Origin: Papio anubis
Taxonomy: Eukaryota > Chordata > Mammalia > Primates > Cercopithecidae
DNA length: 64,000 nucleotides
Direction: 5' to 3'
NCBI RefSeq assembly: GCF_008728515.1
Contig: NC_044990.1
Coordinates: 10,313,156 to 10,377,155, forward strand
The position numbers were made by a program, and so were the translations under genes. Shown here in pieces: positions 45,790 through 58,560 of the stretch. The number at the start of each line of letters is the position of its first letter. The stretch's first letter is position 1. Under the pieces are notes generated by a model, which was not told the origin of the DNA, ran no database searches, and saw only the letters and a program-made list of their open reading frames with translations.

Positions 45790-46685
45790 TATATTTTTAT
45801 GTCTTAACTTTTTTTCTCTTTAAATTCTTGTTATTGAACTGTGACAGAATGGGCTTTTCTGTCCGCTGGACCACCTACATTTTCATGTTTCCTCACCTTG
45901 CCCAGGAGGGATTTTTGCAGCAGAATAATGCATCCATGTTATGCACAAGAGGGATTTGTTTATCTTGAAAGTGTTCTGCTTTAAAGAAGGTAAGAACTCA
46001 CCATCTCCTTCTTGAATGAAACTAGGAATGGGTTTCCAAGGGCTCAGACACAGGACCAGCAACAAAGGAGGTTCTAGGGGTGGACAGAGATTAGAAAAAG
46101 AAAGGAAGAAAGGAAACCAAGGGAGAGGAACTTGTGGATGCTCATCTGCGAAGGCCTCTGCGTGTCTGAGAAGTGACCCAGTGAGAAGATATTTTATACC
46201 AGCCTTTGTACTCTGAGAATATTTGTGATTGGCTGTGAGTGTGATGGGATTCTTCTGGTAATGGGCTATCCTTGAGTTCACTGTTGAAAGGGTTGAGTGA
46301 TGCCCATTTTTTTCAAGGGTAAAACCTTGGCTGAAAGCTTGATTCCCTGGGATACCAGATATCCTGGGATGCCCTAGATCACTATAGTGATCAATAGGAA
46401 AGCTTATTGTGAAGACTTGTGAGAAAATAGTGCCTACACCAAACATTTCCCTAACCCATGGATAGATAGTTTGGTCCATGAGCATCCCGGGAGGGGCGGG
46501 GATACTTTACATCCAATGTCTTAAGGCAATGGAAGGACACGGTATTTAAAACAGACACTCTTCTGGAAGATGAGTGGACCCCAGAGCAGGATAGATGCTG
46601 TGCAAGTCATTGGACAAGAGAAAAGCTTAAGAGTGATTCCTTCCTGATCAGAAAGGGCCTGTGGATGTTATGCTCAAGAGATCTT
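45790..46685. other. Non-coding stretch with a 200-codon minus frame
   Basis: The minus-strand frame 45883-46485 is the longest outside transposons. It has no recognisable domain, signal peptide or repeat and no supporting splice or promoter signal. I leave it unannotated as a gene; see findings. Confidence 0.5.
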
Positions 46686-47275
46686 CATTTTGTTTTACTT
46701 TATTTTTATTTAGTTCTGGGATACATGTGCAGGATGTGCAGGTTTGTTATTTAGGTAAACACGTGCCATGGAGGTTTGCTGCACCTATCAACCCATCACC
46801 TAGCTATTAAGCCCCACATGCATTAGCTATTAATCCTGATACTCTCCCTACCCCTAACCCCTGACAGACCCCAGGGTGTGATGTTCCCCTCCCTGTGTCC
46901 ATGTGTTCGCTTTGTTTGACTCCCACTTACAAGTGACAACATGTGGTGTTGGTTTTCTGTTCCTGTGTTAGTTTGCTGAGGATGATGGCTTCCAGCTCCA
47001 TCCATGTCCCTGCAAAAGACATGATCTCATCCTTTCTATGGCTGGCTAGTATTCTACGGTGTATATGTACCACATTTTCTTTCCCCAGTCTATCATTGAT
47101 GGGCATTTGAATTGATTCCATGTCTTTGCTATTGTGAATAGTGCTGCAATAAACATATGTGTACATGTACTTTACAATAGAATGATTTATATTCCTTTGG
47201 GTGTAATGGGATTGCTGGGTCAAATGGTATTTCTGGTTTAGATCTTTGAGGAATTGCCACACTGTGCTCCACAAA
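46686..47275 (-). mobile_element. LINE-1 3' end, antisense, 5'-truncated
   Basis: Antisense L1PA/PB 3'UTR (GGGATACATGTGCAGGATGT, AACACGTGCCATGGAGGTTT) followed by antisense ORF2 end (GCTGAGGATGATGGCTTCCA, TAGTATTCTACGGTGTATAT, TGGGATTGCTGGGTCAAATG). About 590 bp remain, truncated near CACTGTGCTCCAC. No intact frame. Confidence 0.95.
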
Positions 47276-47705
47276 GACATAGTTTAAAGTGCATTCAGTA
47301 ATACAATCGTGGAATGATGACATGCCAAGCACTTTTTATTTTATTTTTCTCATGTTTATAACCACAAACGGAATGTTGGTTGATGGCCTGTTTTGATGAT
47401 TAAAATGAGAAGGCTGTAACAAAGAAAAAGACTTGTGCATTTAGCTAAGTGCTGCTGGGATCATGCCTATCAAGTCAAGATCTAGGGGGACACAGAAGGA
47501 AAAGGAACCCTTCAACATCATTGGGATGGATTTAGAGAAAAATGTTAACAGCCAGCTTCATTTTTCTCAACCTTGGTGGCACAGCAATAATTGTTTTTAT
47601 GTGCTGAAACTCTTGAAAGTTAAAACAGCCCTCATGAGCAGCCACCTTATTTCAGCAGAAACCAGATAGTGCTGAGATTCATTTTTGAATGTTCTTGTGG
47701 ATTTT
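47276..47705. other. Non-coding stretch, no feature recognised
   Basis: No gene or named repeat. Confidence 0.45.
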
Positions 47706-47872
47706 TCTCTTTCCTTTTTTTGAGACAGAGTCTTGCTTTGTCTTTCAGGCTAAGAGTGCAGTGGCACAATCACAGCTCACTGTAGCCTGGACCTCCTGAT
47801 CTCAAGTGATCCTTGCACCTCAGCCTCCTCAGTAGCTGGGACTACAGGTGTGCACCACCATGCCCAGCTAAT
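47706..47872 (-). mobile_element. Alu right-monomer fragment (AluJ/FRAM-like), antisense
   Basis: TTTTTTTGAGACAGAGTCTT, CTGTAGCCTGGACCTCCTGA and GCACCACCATGCCCAGCTAA are a single Alu arm of old, AluJ-like type. The other arm is absent. Confidence 0.9.
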
Positions 47873-49292
47873 CACCCTCTGGAATTTTGAATGAATATTG
47901 CCTCCCTGCCCAGGAAGACCTGGAATGCTCATGTATTGCTAGGGCGGACGCAGGCTCATGGGGATGGGGTTGAGGGGTGCTGGGTGGTGTGCACATGTGG
48001 CTTCAATGTTTAGGTTCAGTTTTGTTTCTCTCCAAGAGTTTTAAACATAAATTAAGACCCACTCAAAATGAAGCATAGCCATTGCAGTCAGTCTAAAATA
48101 AAGGAGGGAAATTGGAAATCATACGTATTTGTGTTCAGAGAAATAGGTCAGAGGTCACAAAATGCCTGGCTGTGCCAAACTCAAACCGAAACAGAGCAAC
48201 AATGAGATGCTCTGGGCGAAGCCCAGGTTCAGAACATCTATGTCTGGAATGGCTCAGATTTTGTTCTCAGATTTTATCTGTTTTTCGGCATTATCCCAAA
48301 TACCAATACAATGTCAAAATAGAACGAAATTCTCCAATCGGATGACCAAGGCTTCCTATAGGGAAGAAGAAAATTTTCCTCTTAAGAGTTTTAGCTGACT
48401 GATCCTTCATAGCACTTGGCTCAGGTGACAAAATTCATACAATCAAGGTCTAAAAACAGATTTCTTTTCCATGTTACTTTTCCTTATCTAAGTGCTGCAA
48501 CCCACTAAAAACAGCAATTTGTTAACTTTCTTAATATCTTACATTTTCCTCTTCACAACTCCATTTTACATCCATAATTCTTAGTTTTTTTCAGTGATGC
48601 CTTAAATTCTTACTGCTTGCTTCATTTGAATATTATGACATTTAATGAAATCTCTCTCATCAGGTTGATGGATTTCTTTGTTCCTGTTTCTTGTCCCTTT
48701 CATGATATGTCATTTTGAAAAATTGGACTTGAATGCTTTCTAAGTCTTCTTTTTAGCACTGTTTGCTATCTCATGTTTTTAGAATGATACTTTTACCAGT
48801 TCTCAAGTATTGCCAAAAGGAATCAATTAACATTTTCTCTACTCATCTTGGAAATAAAAAGATAAATACATTCTTCCGTGCTAAAAAATAGAACAGAAGA
48901 TCCTCCTTGTGCTCATCCTGGTCAATTCAGGTTCTGGGTCTGTTGAGAGAAAATTAATGGACAAAAGAAGGCTATCAAGAAGAGAATATAAAGAAGTACT
49001 TTTTAGAATTAATTAAGTAATGCAGGAGAACATCATGTGGTAACTAGATTATTAGAGAAATACTTTTTTACTGACAGACTGTATAAAACTCTGACGCTTA
49101 AAAGAATACTGTCTTTTCTGAATGGGTGGAAGCACGGTGTTCTGGGATGCATTTGAACAGACTTGTACTTCTTATGCTCATATATAAATATCTGCTTGCA
49201 AACGTTCTCAAAAGTAATTATTAAAATATATGTTGAAAGAATGAGGGTAATGTTACATGAAATTCCAATATCTTTCTCTGCGATAACATCTC
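47873..49292. other. Non-coding stretch, no feature recognised
   Basis: AT-rich after 48400. No gene-like frame or repeat that I can name. Confidence 0.5.
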
Positions 49293-49341
49293 AGAGTCTT
49301 TAGAAAATTCTTTTGATTTAGAGTCTTTAGAAAATTCTTTG
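49293..49341. repeat. 27-bp tandem duplication, 1.8 copies
   Basis: AGAGTCTTTAGAAAATTCTTT is present at 49293 and again at 49320 with no change, spaced by TGATTT. Confidence 0.93.
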
Positions 49342-50829
49342 CCTTATTGCAACTAACCAAGTCTTGGAATAAATGCTGAGACCAAACCAAACTGCTGCAA
49401 AGTAACATTAATGAGACACGGTCTGCTTATTTTTTCCTCTGGAGTATCATCATTTGAATACTAGAATTTTCAAATCAATTTCTTTTTCCATTCCAAGCAC
49501 CCAGAAGCTATAAAATCAGATATTAGCATTGGGGAAGATTTATTACAAAAGCTATAAATTGAATTATCTATTCTAAGAGACCTGATATAGTCAGATACTT
49601 CAGTGAAATTTTTGTACAATTATCTTGGAGATTTTTTTGTTTGTTTTGTATAAAATCAACACTATTTCATCTATTTAAGTATGTTACAGTCTAGCAAAAA
49701 CAGGCTTAGAAATCTTTCCATTATCAATAAACACACATATCTCCTTGAAAATCATATCTGTGAGATTTCCCACTCAAGTATTTTAAAGTAATATAGGAAT
49801 ACACTGTCTTTGTGAAAAACTTAAACATTATGGGTTAAGTTAGTGTTTTTCAGCCCTCTACTTTCAGTCCTGGCTCTCTTCCTAGAGTTAACCAGTGTTA
49901 TCAGTTCTTTGTATATGATTCCAGATCTTTTATTTCTTCTATACATTTTCATCTATATCTGTATTTATATTTATAGCCATATAGCCATTTGGTTGGACAC
50001 TATTGGCATAATGACTAATGCTTACCCACTTTACAGAAGCCATGTGTAAGTCCTAACATTCTTTATTGCCTCTAAAGTATAGAAAGTTACAAAATTTCAA
50101 AATAATGCTTAAAACTCTACCAAATTTAATATTACCAAATTTAGCATTTATAAATAAGTCATTACATTTGAAAACAATGGGTAGGTTAGATTTTCCTTAC
50201 TTCACAAATGTTCCCAAGTACAAACGATAATTATTGAAAAACCATAATTAATTACAAAGTAAATAAGTTACTTGTAACCAAGTCTTTTCAAAAGCAAAAT
50301 TAGAAAAATCTTTCCTGATTTTTACAACAAAAAATTTATATTTAATTTAGGAAAAAGGTCTCAAATTAGGCGGAGTAATGTCTTCAAAATTTAAGATTTC
50401 CTAGAGCTTACAAATTTCTTAAAATAATTTTTTAGAACTATTATTCTAAAATAATATTCTAAAATAATCTTGTAGAACTATGTAACATTCTTTTGTGTAT
50501 TTTTTAAAAACTTGCTTTACTCACTAAAATATCTAGAGAGTTCTAATGTGAGTAGACGTATATCCAGCTCCCTGTTTTGTAACTGACTGCTAATATTTCA
50601 TGGTGCTTTTGGAAAGTGAAAAATATGGTGGCATATTGTTATCAATGGAAATTAGTGGATAAAGTCGGTACTTAGGGACTATCGAACATAAGCCAAAATT
50701 AAGAACGATGTCTGATTACAAATACAAGCCCTGAATAAAGAAGCCGATATCATGGCACTCAACAGGCAGCTTGGGGGAAAAACTGGTATGAAATATTAAC
50801 CTGATCACTTTCTCTACCAGTACGTGTTG
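49342..50829. other. AT-rich non-coding stretch, possible old L1 debris
   Basis: 49845-50000 (CCAGTGTTATCAGTTCTTTG, then TATATGATTCCAGATC) is reminiscent of an antisense L1M 3'UTR but is weak. 50430-50470 carries a short TTCTAAAATAAT duplication. No gene. Confidence 0.45.
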
Positions 50830-51470
50830 TTGAGATTCTAGAATATGCTCCTTGTTGTGCTAGGTACTGGGGGAATAGCGCTATGTAAAGTGAGTCCCCT
50901 CTTCATGGAGCTTATAGACTAGTGGGGAGGGCAGACACTGCACAACAATGCATAAAATTTACTATCACAAGGAAAGTAGAGGGTGCTCTTACCCATTTAG
51001 GGGTTCAGCAAGATCTCCTTGAGGAAGTAAAATGTAAGCTAGACTTGATGGTTGAATAGGATTTTGCCTAGCCATAAGGAGGTGTCAGTCTGGATTGAAG
51101 AGAAAACGTGGCATTACAAGTTGATGGAATAGCATGTCGAAAGGCTTAGAAGCAAGAGGGGATTTGGCCTTATGTATAAGATGACAAACAGGAGAAAATG
51201 GAGGCAGGAGAGCTGGGCAGCTGTCAGAGTCTGGAAGGCTTTGAAAGCAGGTAGGTGGCTTGATTTTGCTTCTAAAGAGAATGGAAAGTCATTGCAGGGT
51301 TTTAAGCAGAGCTGTGCATGACCAACTTGGCCTCTTAGAAAGAGAACTGGAGTGGCTATGTGAAGGACAGGCTGGCAAGGAGTCAGTCTAGGAGCAGAAA
51401 GACCAATGTGGAGGTTGTTGCACTAATTCAGATGAAAAATGAAGACTCGGGGTAGAGTGATGGGGAAAAT
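50830..51470 (-). mobile_element. LINE-2 3' region, antisense
   Basis: Landmarks: TGGAGCTTATAGACTAGTGG, GTAAGCTAGACTTGATGGTT, ATGGAAAGTCATTGCAGGGT, TTTTAAGCAGAGCTGTGCAT and GGAGCAGAAAGACCAATGTG, all antisense L2 in order. The longest contiguous L2 relic in the window. Confidence 0.8.
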
Positions 51471-52002
51471 TCACTGACTCAAATTGCAGAGTCTGCCAGC
51501 AGGGCACATCTGTGCCATCTCTTTTTGGCCTTGGTAGGTCCTGGATTAAAGTAAAAGGTTTGGCCCATCTGGCCCTCAGGTGAACCAGCATTTGGATCAT
51601 GACACTACGTACCGAAGGCAGTCCCATGGTATGCAGGAAAGATGGGGAAGACTGGGTTCGATTACCCTTACAGAGCTGCCTAGTCACATTCCTTGGATTT
51701 TAGACCAGGAGTCTGGTAACTTATAGCCTTTGGGCTTCCCATAGAAAGATTTGTTTTACCTACACAGTGTTTTTCTTTCTAAAATGAACTAATTATCAAT
51801 ATTTTAATATTGTGATATTTTATATCAAAATCTAGATGTTCAATCTCTAGAAAAATCAGAAGATCTGGTTACGCTGGATTTCCATTTCTACCTGGTAACA
51901 TCCTGCCCATTTAGAGGAGGCCTATGCTCTTTCCTTTGCCACATTTCTCTCCACTCTCTATTGCCTCCCTGGTTCTGGGTATCATGTACTAATCATGGCG
52001 CT
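51471..52002. other. Non-coding stretch, no feature recognised
   Basis: No gene or named repeat. Confidence 0.45.
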
Positions 52003-52525
52003 TGTGATAGAGGCAGGAGGCAGAGAAATGCTAGGCAGACAGAAGTGGGTTCTCAGTGAAACTCACCTCCAAGCTGAAGACAGTTTAAACACTGAAAGCC
52101 AACCTACAAGTTAAATCTTTGGACTCAGACTGAGATCTTGTCTTCCTGTTTGGCAAGCTTTCCTCTGATTGGTCCCCACCCTTCCCCTGTTTTACATATA
52201 CCTACCCTTTCCTAATTGGTTTTTCTACTTTGGCGTGCCCACCTTTGAGTGGTGCCTTTGCTTTAACTTTTTTAGCATACTCACAAACCAGTCAGCACAC
52301 ACTCCCCACTCTGAGTTCAAAAAAGGCCCCAGACCCAGCCACCAGGGGGATCTTTCCCGTCTTTGGGGAGGGGAACCATCCCCGCGCCCCCAGCAACAGT
52401 GTCCCCTCTCTGCTGAAAGCCATTTTCACCATTCAATAAAAATCTTTCCACCCTTCTCATCCTTCAATGTCCCACGTATCCTCATTCTTCATGGGCGCAG
52501 TACAAGAGCTTAGGAACCACTGAAC
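52003..52525 (+). mobile_element. LTR, probably ERV1-type, sense
   Basis: CTCTGATTGGTCCCCACCC (CCAAT-box type U3), TTTTACATATACCTACCC, then GCTGAAAGCCATTTTCACCA with AATAAA at 52435-52440, and a U5-like CTTCAATGTCCCACGTATCC. This promoter-polyadenylation order is that of an LTR. TG at 52003 is my best guess for the start; the end could extend to about 52650. No target duplication found. Confidence 0.6.
52339..52352 (+). promoter_or_regulatory. Weak candidate CTCF-like motif in the LTR
   Basis: CCACCAGGGGGATC fits 12 of 14 positions of CCASYAGRKGGCRS, failing near the 3' end. LTRs are known carriers of such motifs, but this match is only suggestive. Confidence 0.25.
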
Positions 52526-52844
52526 ACAGGTGAGCTGAGGCATGCCAATGTGGCCAAGCAAGGCCTGGGAGGGGCATCACCAGCCAGGAGTCCCTGGCTT
52601 GGAAAGCAACTGAGAAGAAAAATCCTACACTGTTATGCTGCATTTCTCACACCCAGCCTGGTTTTCCTCATTCGTGTTCCTTGCTTGCATCTATAGGTGT
52701 TTAAATTTTTGACCCCTTTTCTAGTGAATTTTCTTTAAAAACCCTGATTTGGCATTAAGTCACCTACTTTAAGCTAACAAGCACTAAGTCCCTCTCCTAT
52801 AGACTTTACACTTAAACTAGAAAAATAAGGCACAAATATACATT
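52526..52844. other. Non-coding stretch, possibly LTR remainder
   Basis: May include the end of the preceding LTR; nothing else recognised. Confidence 0.35.
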
Positions 52845-53080
52845 TATTCATTCAGTATTTCTTGAGTACCTGCTATGTTCAAAGCATGTGCTAGACACTG
52901 AGATACAAAGATACATAAAGGAATCCCAGCCACTACCCTCATGATTTTTACAGTCCAATTATAATATAATAATTAAATTATTATTGAAATAATAATAGCA
53001 ATACATAATAATCACAGGCAAATTCAAATATAAAAAGGTAAAGGTCTGCTCTGAGAGAGTAAATGGTTACTTTAAGAAAG
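52845..53080 (-). mobile_element. LINE-2 3' end, antisense
   Basis: TTCTTGAGTACCTGCTATGT, CATGTGCTAGACACTGAGAT and CCACTACCCTCATGATTTTT are the reverse-complement L2 3' end. A (TAA)n-like AT-rich run (52960-53010) follows. Confidence 0.7.
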
Positions 53081-53344
53081 TGGAAGAAGTCTTAATTTAC
53101 ATCAAACAACCAAGGAAACTTTCCAGAATGTAGCACTTGCTCTCTGCTCTTGGAGTGGGTAGACAATGTGATGCTCTGACGTGTATCTATCCTTCTGAAC
53201 TGAGAGATGTCACACAAGAGTTACATGGGATACATGGTTTATGAGATTCAGATTTAACTCTGAACTGTCAGGAACATAAGAGAACCGTCCTTGAGGACTG
53301 TGAATCATCTCCTGAGGTCATTGAGCCTCAAGACTGTCTACAGA

Positions 53345-53475
53345 AACATCAGTTTTCACTGCACTGCTTCGGCTCTTTGGGAAAATCCTTTACTCTCTCT
53401 GTCATTGGAAAAGCCTCAATAATCCCTTCTGTAAGTGATCCCTAGGATCCCTTCAGTTCTAAGGTCCTATGACCT
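53345..53475 (+). mobile_element. MIR SINE fragment, sense
   Basis: GAAAATCCTTTACTCTCTCT, then TAATCCCTTCTGTAAGTGAT and CCCTTCAGTTCTAAGGTCCT, match the MIR variant ending in CCAGCTCTAA. Confidence 0.65.
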
Positions 53476-53718
53476 GTGAATGAAAGGGCTAATAATGCAT
53501 GACAAAGAGTTCAAAGTATTACCAGGTGGTACCTTCCCTTCCCTCATGGGGTACCAAAATATCTTTCGGAGGTGGGGTTAAGTCTGGTAAAGTGAGATTC
53601 TAAACTCTGGAATGAATTTGAAGGTTTTGTTTAAGGGAGATTTAAGAAAGTATCCTAGGCTGAGCATGTAAACCAAAGGCAAAGATATAAAATACAGGCC
53701 ATAAAAATAAAGGAGTAA

Positions 53719-54000
53719 GGCTGGGCACAGTGGCTCATGCCTGTAATCCCAGCACTTTGGGAGGCCAAGGCGGGCAGATCACTAGGTCAAGAGATTGAGA
53801 CCATCCTGGCCAACAAGGAGGTGACCCGATCTCTACTAAAAATACAAAAAAAACTGGCGGTGGTGGCGGGCGCCTGTAGTCCCAGCTACTTGGAGAGGCT
53901 GGCGGAGGTAGTGAACCGGAGGTGGAGCTTGCAGTGAGCCGAGGTCAGCCACTGCACTCCAGCCTAGGCGACAAGCCGAGACTCCGTCTCAAAAAAAAAA
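53719..54000 (+). mobile_element. Alu element, sense, with TSD
   Basis: The only plus-strand Alu in the window. GGCTGGGCACAGTGGCTCAT to GAGACTCCGTCTC and an A tail. AAAGGAGTA (53709-53717 and 54000-54008) is a perfect target duplication. Several small deletions relative to AluY. Confidence 0.97.
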
Positions 54001-54008
54001 AAGGAGTA

Positions 54009-55739
54009 GCCAAGCATAAGGTACAATTTGATGAGTAGGTGACACCAGGGGAGAGTAAGAGAGAGGTGCTCAGAGATAGCCCATGAAGCTGTGTGTGGAA
54101 GGAATTGGATCCATGAATAGAGAATTTAGTCTTGACCTGATAAGAAGGATCAAAGTGGTGTTTTAAGAACATTATTCGAGCAGTTCTGTACAACAGGCTA
54201 CTGCTTTCCCATCACCATCCTCAATGGCACTGACTAAAAGTTTTCAAAGCCAACTACCTAACATTTTGGGCAGAGACTCTTGAGTTCCTATGCTGACAAA
54301 GGCTAAGCTTTTGGGTCTTAAAGGAATGAATCACCGTAAAGTCCATTGGACTGTGATAAATAAACCTGGGATTGAAATGACTTATGTATACAAGCAACCT
54401 TACACTTAGATTGTTTTTTTTTTAGCCAATGGCTGAAAAATTTTTCATCAATCACCAGTCTGAATCAATCCTAGGTAATTCGCCATTATTAGCCTCTTTT
54501 CTCCTCCTTCTTGGCTTGGCAAACACAGTCTGTCAACCAAAATAAGAGAAAAAAGAAGCAGGGTGAACTGCTTTTCAAGCTCTCTGACTTACAATATGAT
54601 CTTCCTGGTTATTTGCAAATGGCAGACAGAGCTTCATTTTCCTGGATCCTTTGCTTTGAGAAGTTTGAGTTTTCTAAAGTCTGTCACCTCTTTTAAAAGT
54701 AAAAAATGAAAAATAGTGCCCAAAGATGCCTATACTATGTCATCAGAGTAGAATTGGAGTCATAAGTGACCAAAGATTTCCACATTAATATTATTTAAAA
54801 TCTAAGAATAAAGCCAACTGCTTGACAAGATCCCTGACCATATCGCCGGAAGTTCCAAAGCACTAACCTGGACAATCGTGGCTTTTTTCAACTTAATTTT
54901 ATTATTTTATGTCTTCTAAATTTGAAAATTATTAACTTAGCAGGATACTAGCCATCAGTAGCAAACTTTAAACTCAATTTATAAATTCCTTGGAAAAAAA
55001 TGACTAGGAATATATGTATTGTTGACCTCATTTTGAGAAATTTCCTTACAGGCTTTCCTCGTTTATCTTAAAGAATGATTTAAATCCCATTCCAACTTTG
55101 CAGATAGTCCAGAGGTAAAATGCATGTTACTGTAGGTTTCAAAGAACTTGTGGAGATTTTTGGTGGGAAAATGGAAGAAAAATGACAGAAAACTTATACA
55201 TCTAAATTATTTAGTGCCATTGTTTTGATACTTTGAAAATATTTTTAGTGTAGGTGATGCAAAGTCAATCATAGTTTATCAGGTTTACAGTTGGGGCAGT
55301 TGCTCTAAGCAAAAATGCTGTATGCCTCCGAAAAATAAAGAAACAAGGCATTAAAACCCTATGACAGACAAGCTAGGCTTTATTACACATCACCTCCCAT
55401 ATTAGCAGTGTGTCCCAGTTGCTACAGGGCATGTCTGCCAGTTTGCTAAGCAACTGTGGATAAGGGTTTGCTCTATGCAGAGGAATTTTTGTAAATAAAC
55501 TTATATTTTAAATGTAACAAGTGAGATCCTATTTAAAGAATTCTACCCTTTAATCTACTCTCTATACCATGTCTAAAATAATCTTTTTTTTTTTTTAAGC
55601 CCTAAAAATCAGAGCATGTGACTATTCTCTTGCTAAGAACGTTCAGTGGTTTCCTATTGCTTACCCTTAATCTCTGTCTCCAGAAACTTCAATTTTCCTG
55701 CTCCAATTATAACAGTAACAACAACAAACTTCTTGGTCT
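54009..55739. other. Non-coding stretch, no feature recognised
   Basis: AT-rich, no gene-like frame above 70 codons and no repeat that I can name. Confidence 0.5.
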
Positions 55740-55860
55740 GGTGACATAAAGTAAGAATTACTGCTAATCCCACATGAGTCCTTTGGTAATTATATCTAAG
55801 TAGTCTTCTAGATTGAAATACCATGAATGCAGAGGAAACCATGGCAACACATTGATTTTT
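55740..55860 (+). repeat. Unnamed dispersed repeat, copy A
   Basis: GGTGACATAAAGTAAGAATTAC through CATTGATTTTT aligns to 59591-59710 without large gaps. The core ATACCATGAATGCAG is identical, and about four in five positions agree over the best 70 bp by eye. A 24-base T run (about 55857-55881) follows directly. Confidence 0.8.
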
Positions 55861-55881
55861 TTTTTTTTTTTTTTTTTTTTT

Positions 55882-56916
55882 AAAGCACTCTCTTACTGTT
55901 CTGTTTTGTCATCCTTGAGGGAAGCTATCCCTTTTTATCTGGTGAACTTGTTCATTTCCACTTGAAGCATCACCTTTTTTTTTGGTAAACTTGTCCAATA
56001 CCTGCAGCAGTTAACTGTCCTAACATTAATCCTAAAGCATTTGCATTTCTTTCTATTATAACACCTGGGTTTGATTATAATTATGCCAGAACAGTGTGGT
56101 CTCCTCCAGTATACTCGGAGATCTGGGAGGGCAGTGAACCCTGTTTTATACCGCTTTGTGTCTACAGTGCCTGAAATACAGACAGTACTTAAATGTCTCT
56201 TAAAAAACCTGACTTTATAAAACAGTGATAAGTCCTTTTATAAGATCTCTTTCATGATATAAAGAACCACACACCAATCAATACTTAGTTAAGAGTCCGA
56301 GTATCTGTCTGTTAGGTTTTCGTGAGTTGGGGTGCAACAATATGCCATGTAGCTTCAGAGAGAACAACAGGAAAATTATCACAGATATTTCCATGCTTGA
56401 TACAGTGACTTGTCCACCAGAATGTCACAATAGACTAAGGAAAGTGGTGGAAAGGAAAATAAAAATTCCAGACTTCAGTCTATTTTGTGATCAATTTTCA
56501 ATCTCGGTCTTTTTAACGGACTGGAAAAAGGTTAATGACATCGTCTGGTTGAAGTTTCCTCACCCTATCCCTAGAGGAGGTTCCATTATCTACAGCAATA
56601 TTCAGAAGACTGGAGGTATTTGGGGGAAGGAAGTCATTGATTAGCCATGTTAGCATTTTGGCTGTCAATATCTTTGCATCTCCTCTTCAGAAATTCGGAT
56701 TTAAATGACACCTGCTAGACACACCACAAAATTCCCTCCCTCCAGAAAGCTTCCTTTGGTCACCCTCTCAACATATAAGTTCCTAAACAAAAATTGCTTA
56801 TTTTTTTGGTAAACATTTTTAAGCATTTCATGTCTGTTCAGGATTCCTAATGATAATGAAATCTTTCTCAGGGAAAAGTGTACGTGTTCCACTTCTTTAA
56901 TATCCTCTTTCCACAA
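55882..56916. other. Non-coding stretch, no feature recognised
   Basis: A 105-codon plus frame (56327-56644) has no recognisable similarity. No named repeat. Confidence 0.5.
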
Positions 56917-57171
56917 TGTTTTAGTCCCTTTTGTGTTGCTATAACAGAATACCTAGGACTGAGTAATTTATAAAGAAAAGAGGTTTATTAGCTCATGGTT
57001 CTGTGGGCCTGGACCTATGAGAAACATGACACCGAATCTGCTGAACTTCTGATGACCACCATTTGCTTACATGAGACACGGTAGAGAAAGTCCAAGGGGA
57101 AGCGGACATGTGTGAAGAAGGAAAACTCAAGGGCATCCTCATCCTGGCTTTTAAACAAACCACATCCCTTG

Positions 57172-57534
57172 TAAGTTGGATTCCTAGGTATTTTATTCTC
57201 TTTGTAGTAATTGTGAATGGGAGTTCACTCATGATTTGGCTCTCTGTTTGTCTATTATTGGTGTATAGGAATGCCTGTGATTTTGCACATAGATTTTGTA
57301 TCCTGAGACTTTGCTGAAGTTGCTTATCAGCTTAAGGAGATTATGGACTGAGACGATGGGGTTTTCTAAATATATGATCATGTCATCTGCAAACAGAGAC
57401 AATTTGACTTCCTCTCTTCCTATTTGAATACGCTTTATTTCTTTCTCTTGCCTGATGCCGAGGCCAGAACTTCCAATACTATGTTTAATAGGAGTGGTGA
57501 GAGAGGACATCTTTGTCTTGTGCCGGTTTTCAAA
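57172..57534 (-). pseudogene. L1 ORF2 RT fragment in the inverted segment
   Basis: Minus-strand frame of about 93 codons (57229-57510) with the reverse-transcriptase active-site segment FADDMIIYLENP and flanking VKLSLFADD. It is cut at both ends by the inversion and truncation and cannot give an active enzyme. Confidence 0.9.
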
Positions 57535-57538
57535 ACGA

Positions 57539-58320
57539 ATCTAATTAAACTAAAGAGCTTCTGCACAGCAAAAGAAACCATCATCAGAGTGAACAGGCAA
57601 GCGACAGAATGGGAGAAAATGTTTGCAATCTACCCATCTGACAAAGGGCTAATATCCAGAACCTACAAAGAACTCAAACAAATTCACAAGAAAAAAACAA
57701 CTCCATCAAAAAGTGGGCAAAGGATATGAACAGACACTTCTCAAAAGAAGACATTTATGTGGCCAAAAATATATGAAAAAAAGCTCATCATCACTGGTCA
57801 TTAGAGAAATGCAAATCAAAACCACAATGAAATACCATTTCATTCCAGTTAGAATGGCGATCATTAAAAAGTCAGGAAACATCAGATGCTGGAGAGGATA
57901 TGGAGAAATAGGAACACTTTTACACTGTTGGTGGGAGTGTAAATTAGTTCAACCATGGTGGAAGACAGTGTGGTGATTCCTCAAGGATCTAGAACCAGAA
58001 ATACCATTTGACCCAGGGATCCCATTACTGGGTATATACCCAAAAGATTATAAATCATTCTACTATAAAGACACATGCACACGTATGTTTATTGCGGCAC
58101 TATTCACAATAGCAAAGTCTTGGAACCAACCCAAGTGCCCTTCAACAATAGACTGGATAAAGAAAATGTGGCACATATACACCATGGAATACTATGCAGT
58201 CATTAAAAAAAGGATGAGTTCATGTCCTTTGCAGGGACATGGATGAAGCTGGAAACCACCATTCTCAGCAAACTAACACAGTAACAGAAAACCAAACAGC
58301 ACATGTTCTCATATGTGGAT
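57539..58320 (+). pseudogene. L1 ORF2 C-terminal fragment, sense
   Basis: Sense remnant with LIKLKSFCTAKETIIRVNRQ and later GEIGTLLHCWWECKLVQPWW, the conserved C-terminal Cys-region of L1 ORF2p. Broken into at least two frames by frameshifts. Confidence 0.9.
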
Positions 58321-58528
58321 GTTGAACAAGGAGAACACATGGACACAGGGAGGAGAACATCACACACCATGGCCTGTCGGGGGTAGGGGGCTAAGGGTGG
58401 GATAGCATTAGGAGAAATACTTAATGTAGATGATGGGTTGATGGGTGTAACAAACCACCATGGCACATGTACACCTATGTAACAAACCTGCACATTCTGC
58501 ACATGTATCTCAGAACTTAAAGTATAAT

Positions 58529-58560
58529 TTAAAAAGAAAGAAAGAAAGAAACGAAAGCAA
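58529..58560. repeat. (AAAG)n microsatellite seeded by the L1 A tail
   Basis: AAAGAAAGAAAGAAACGAAAG directly follows the L1 3'UTR terminus, a common fate of L1 poly(A) tails. Confidence 0.93.
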
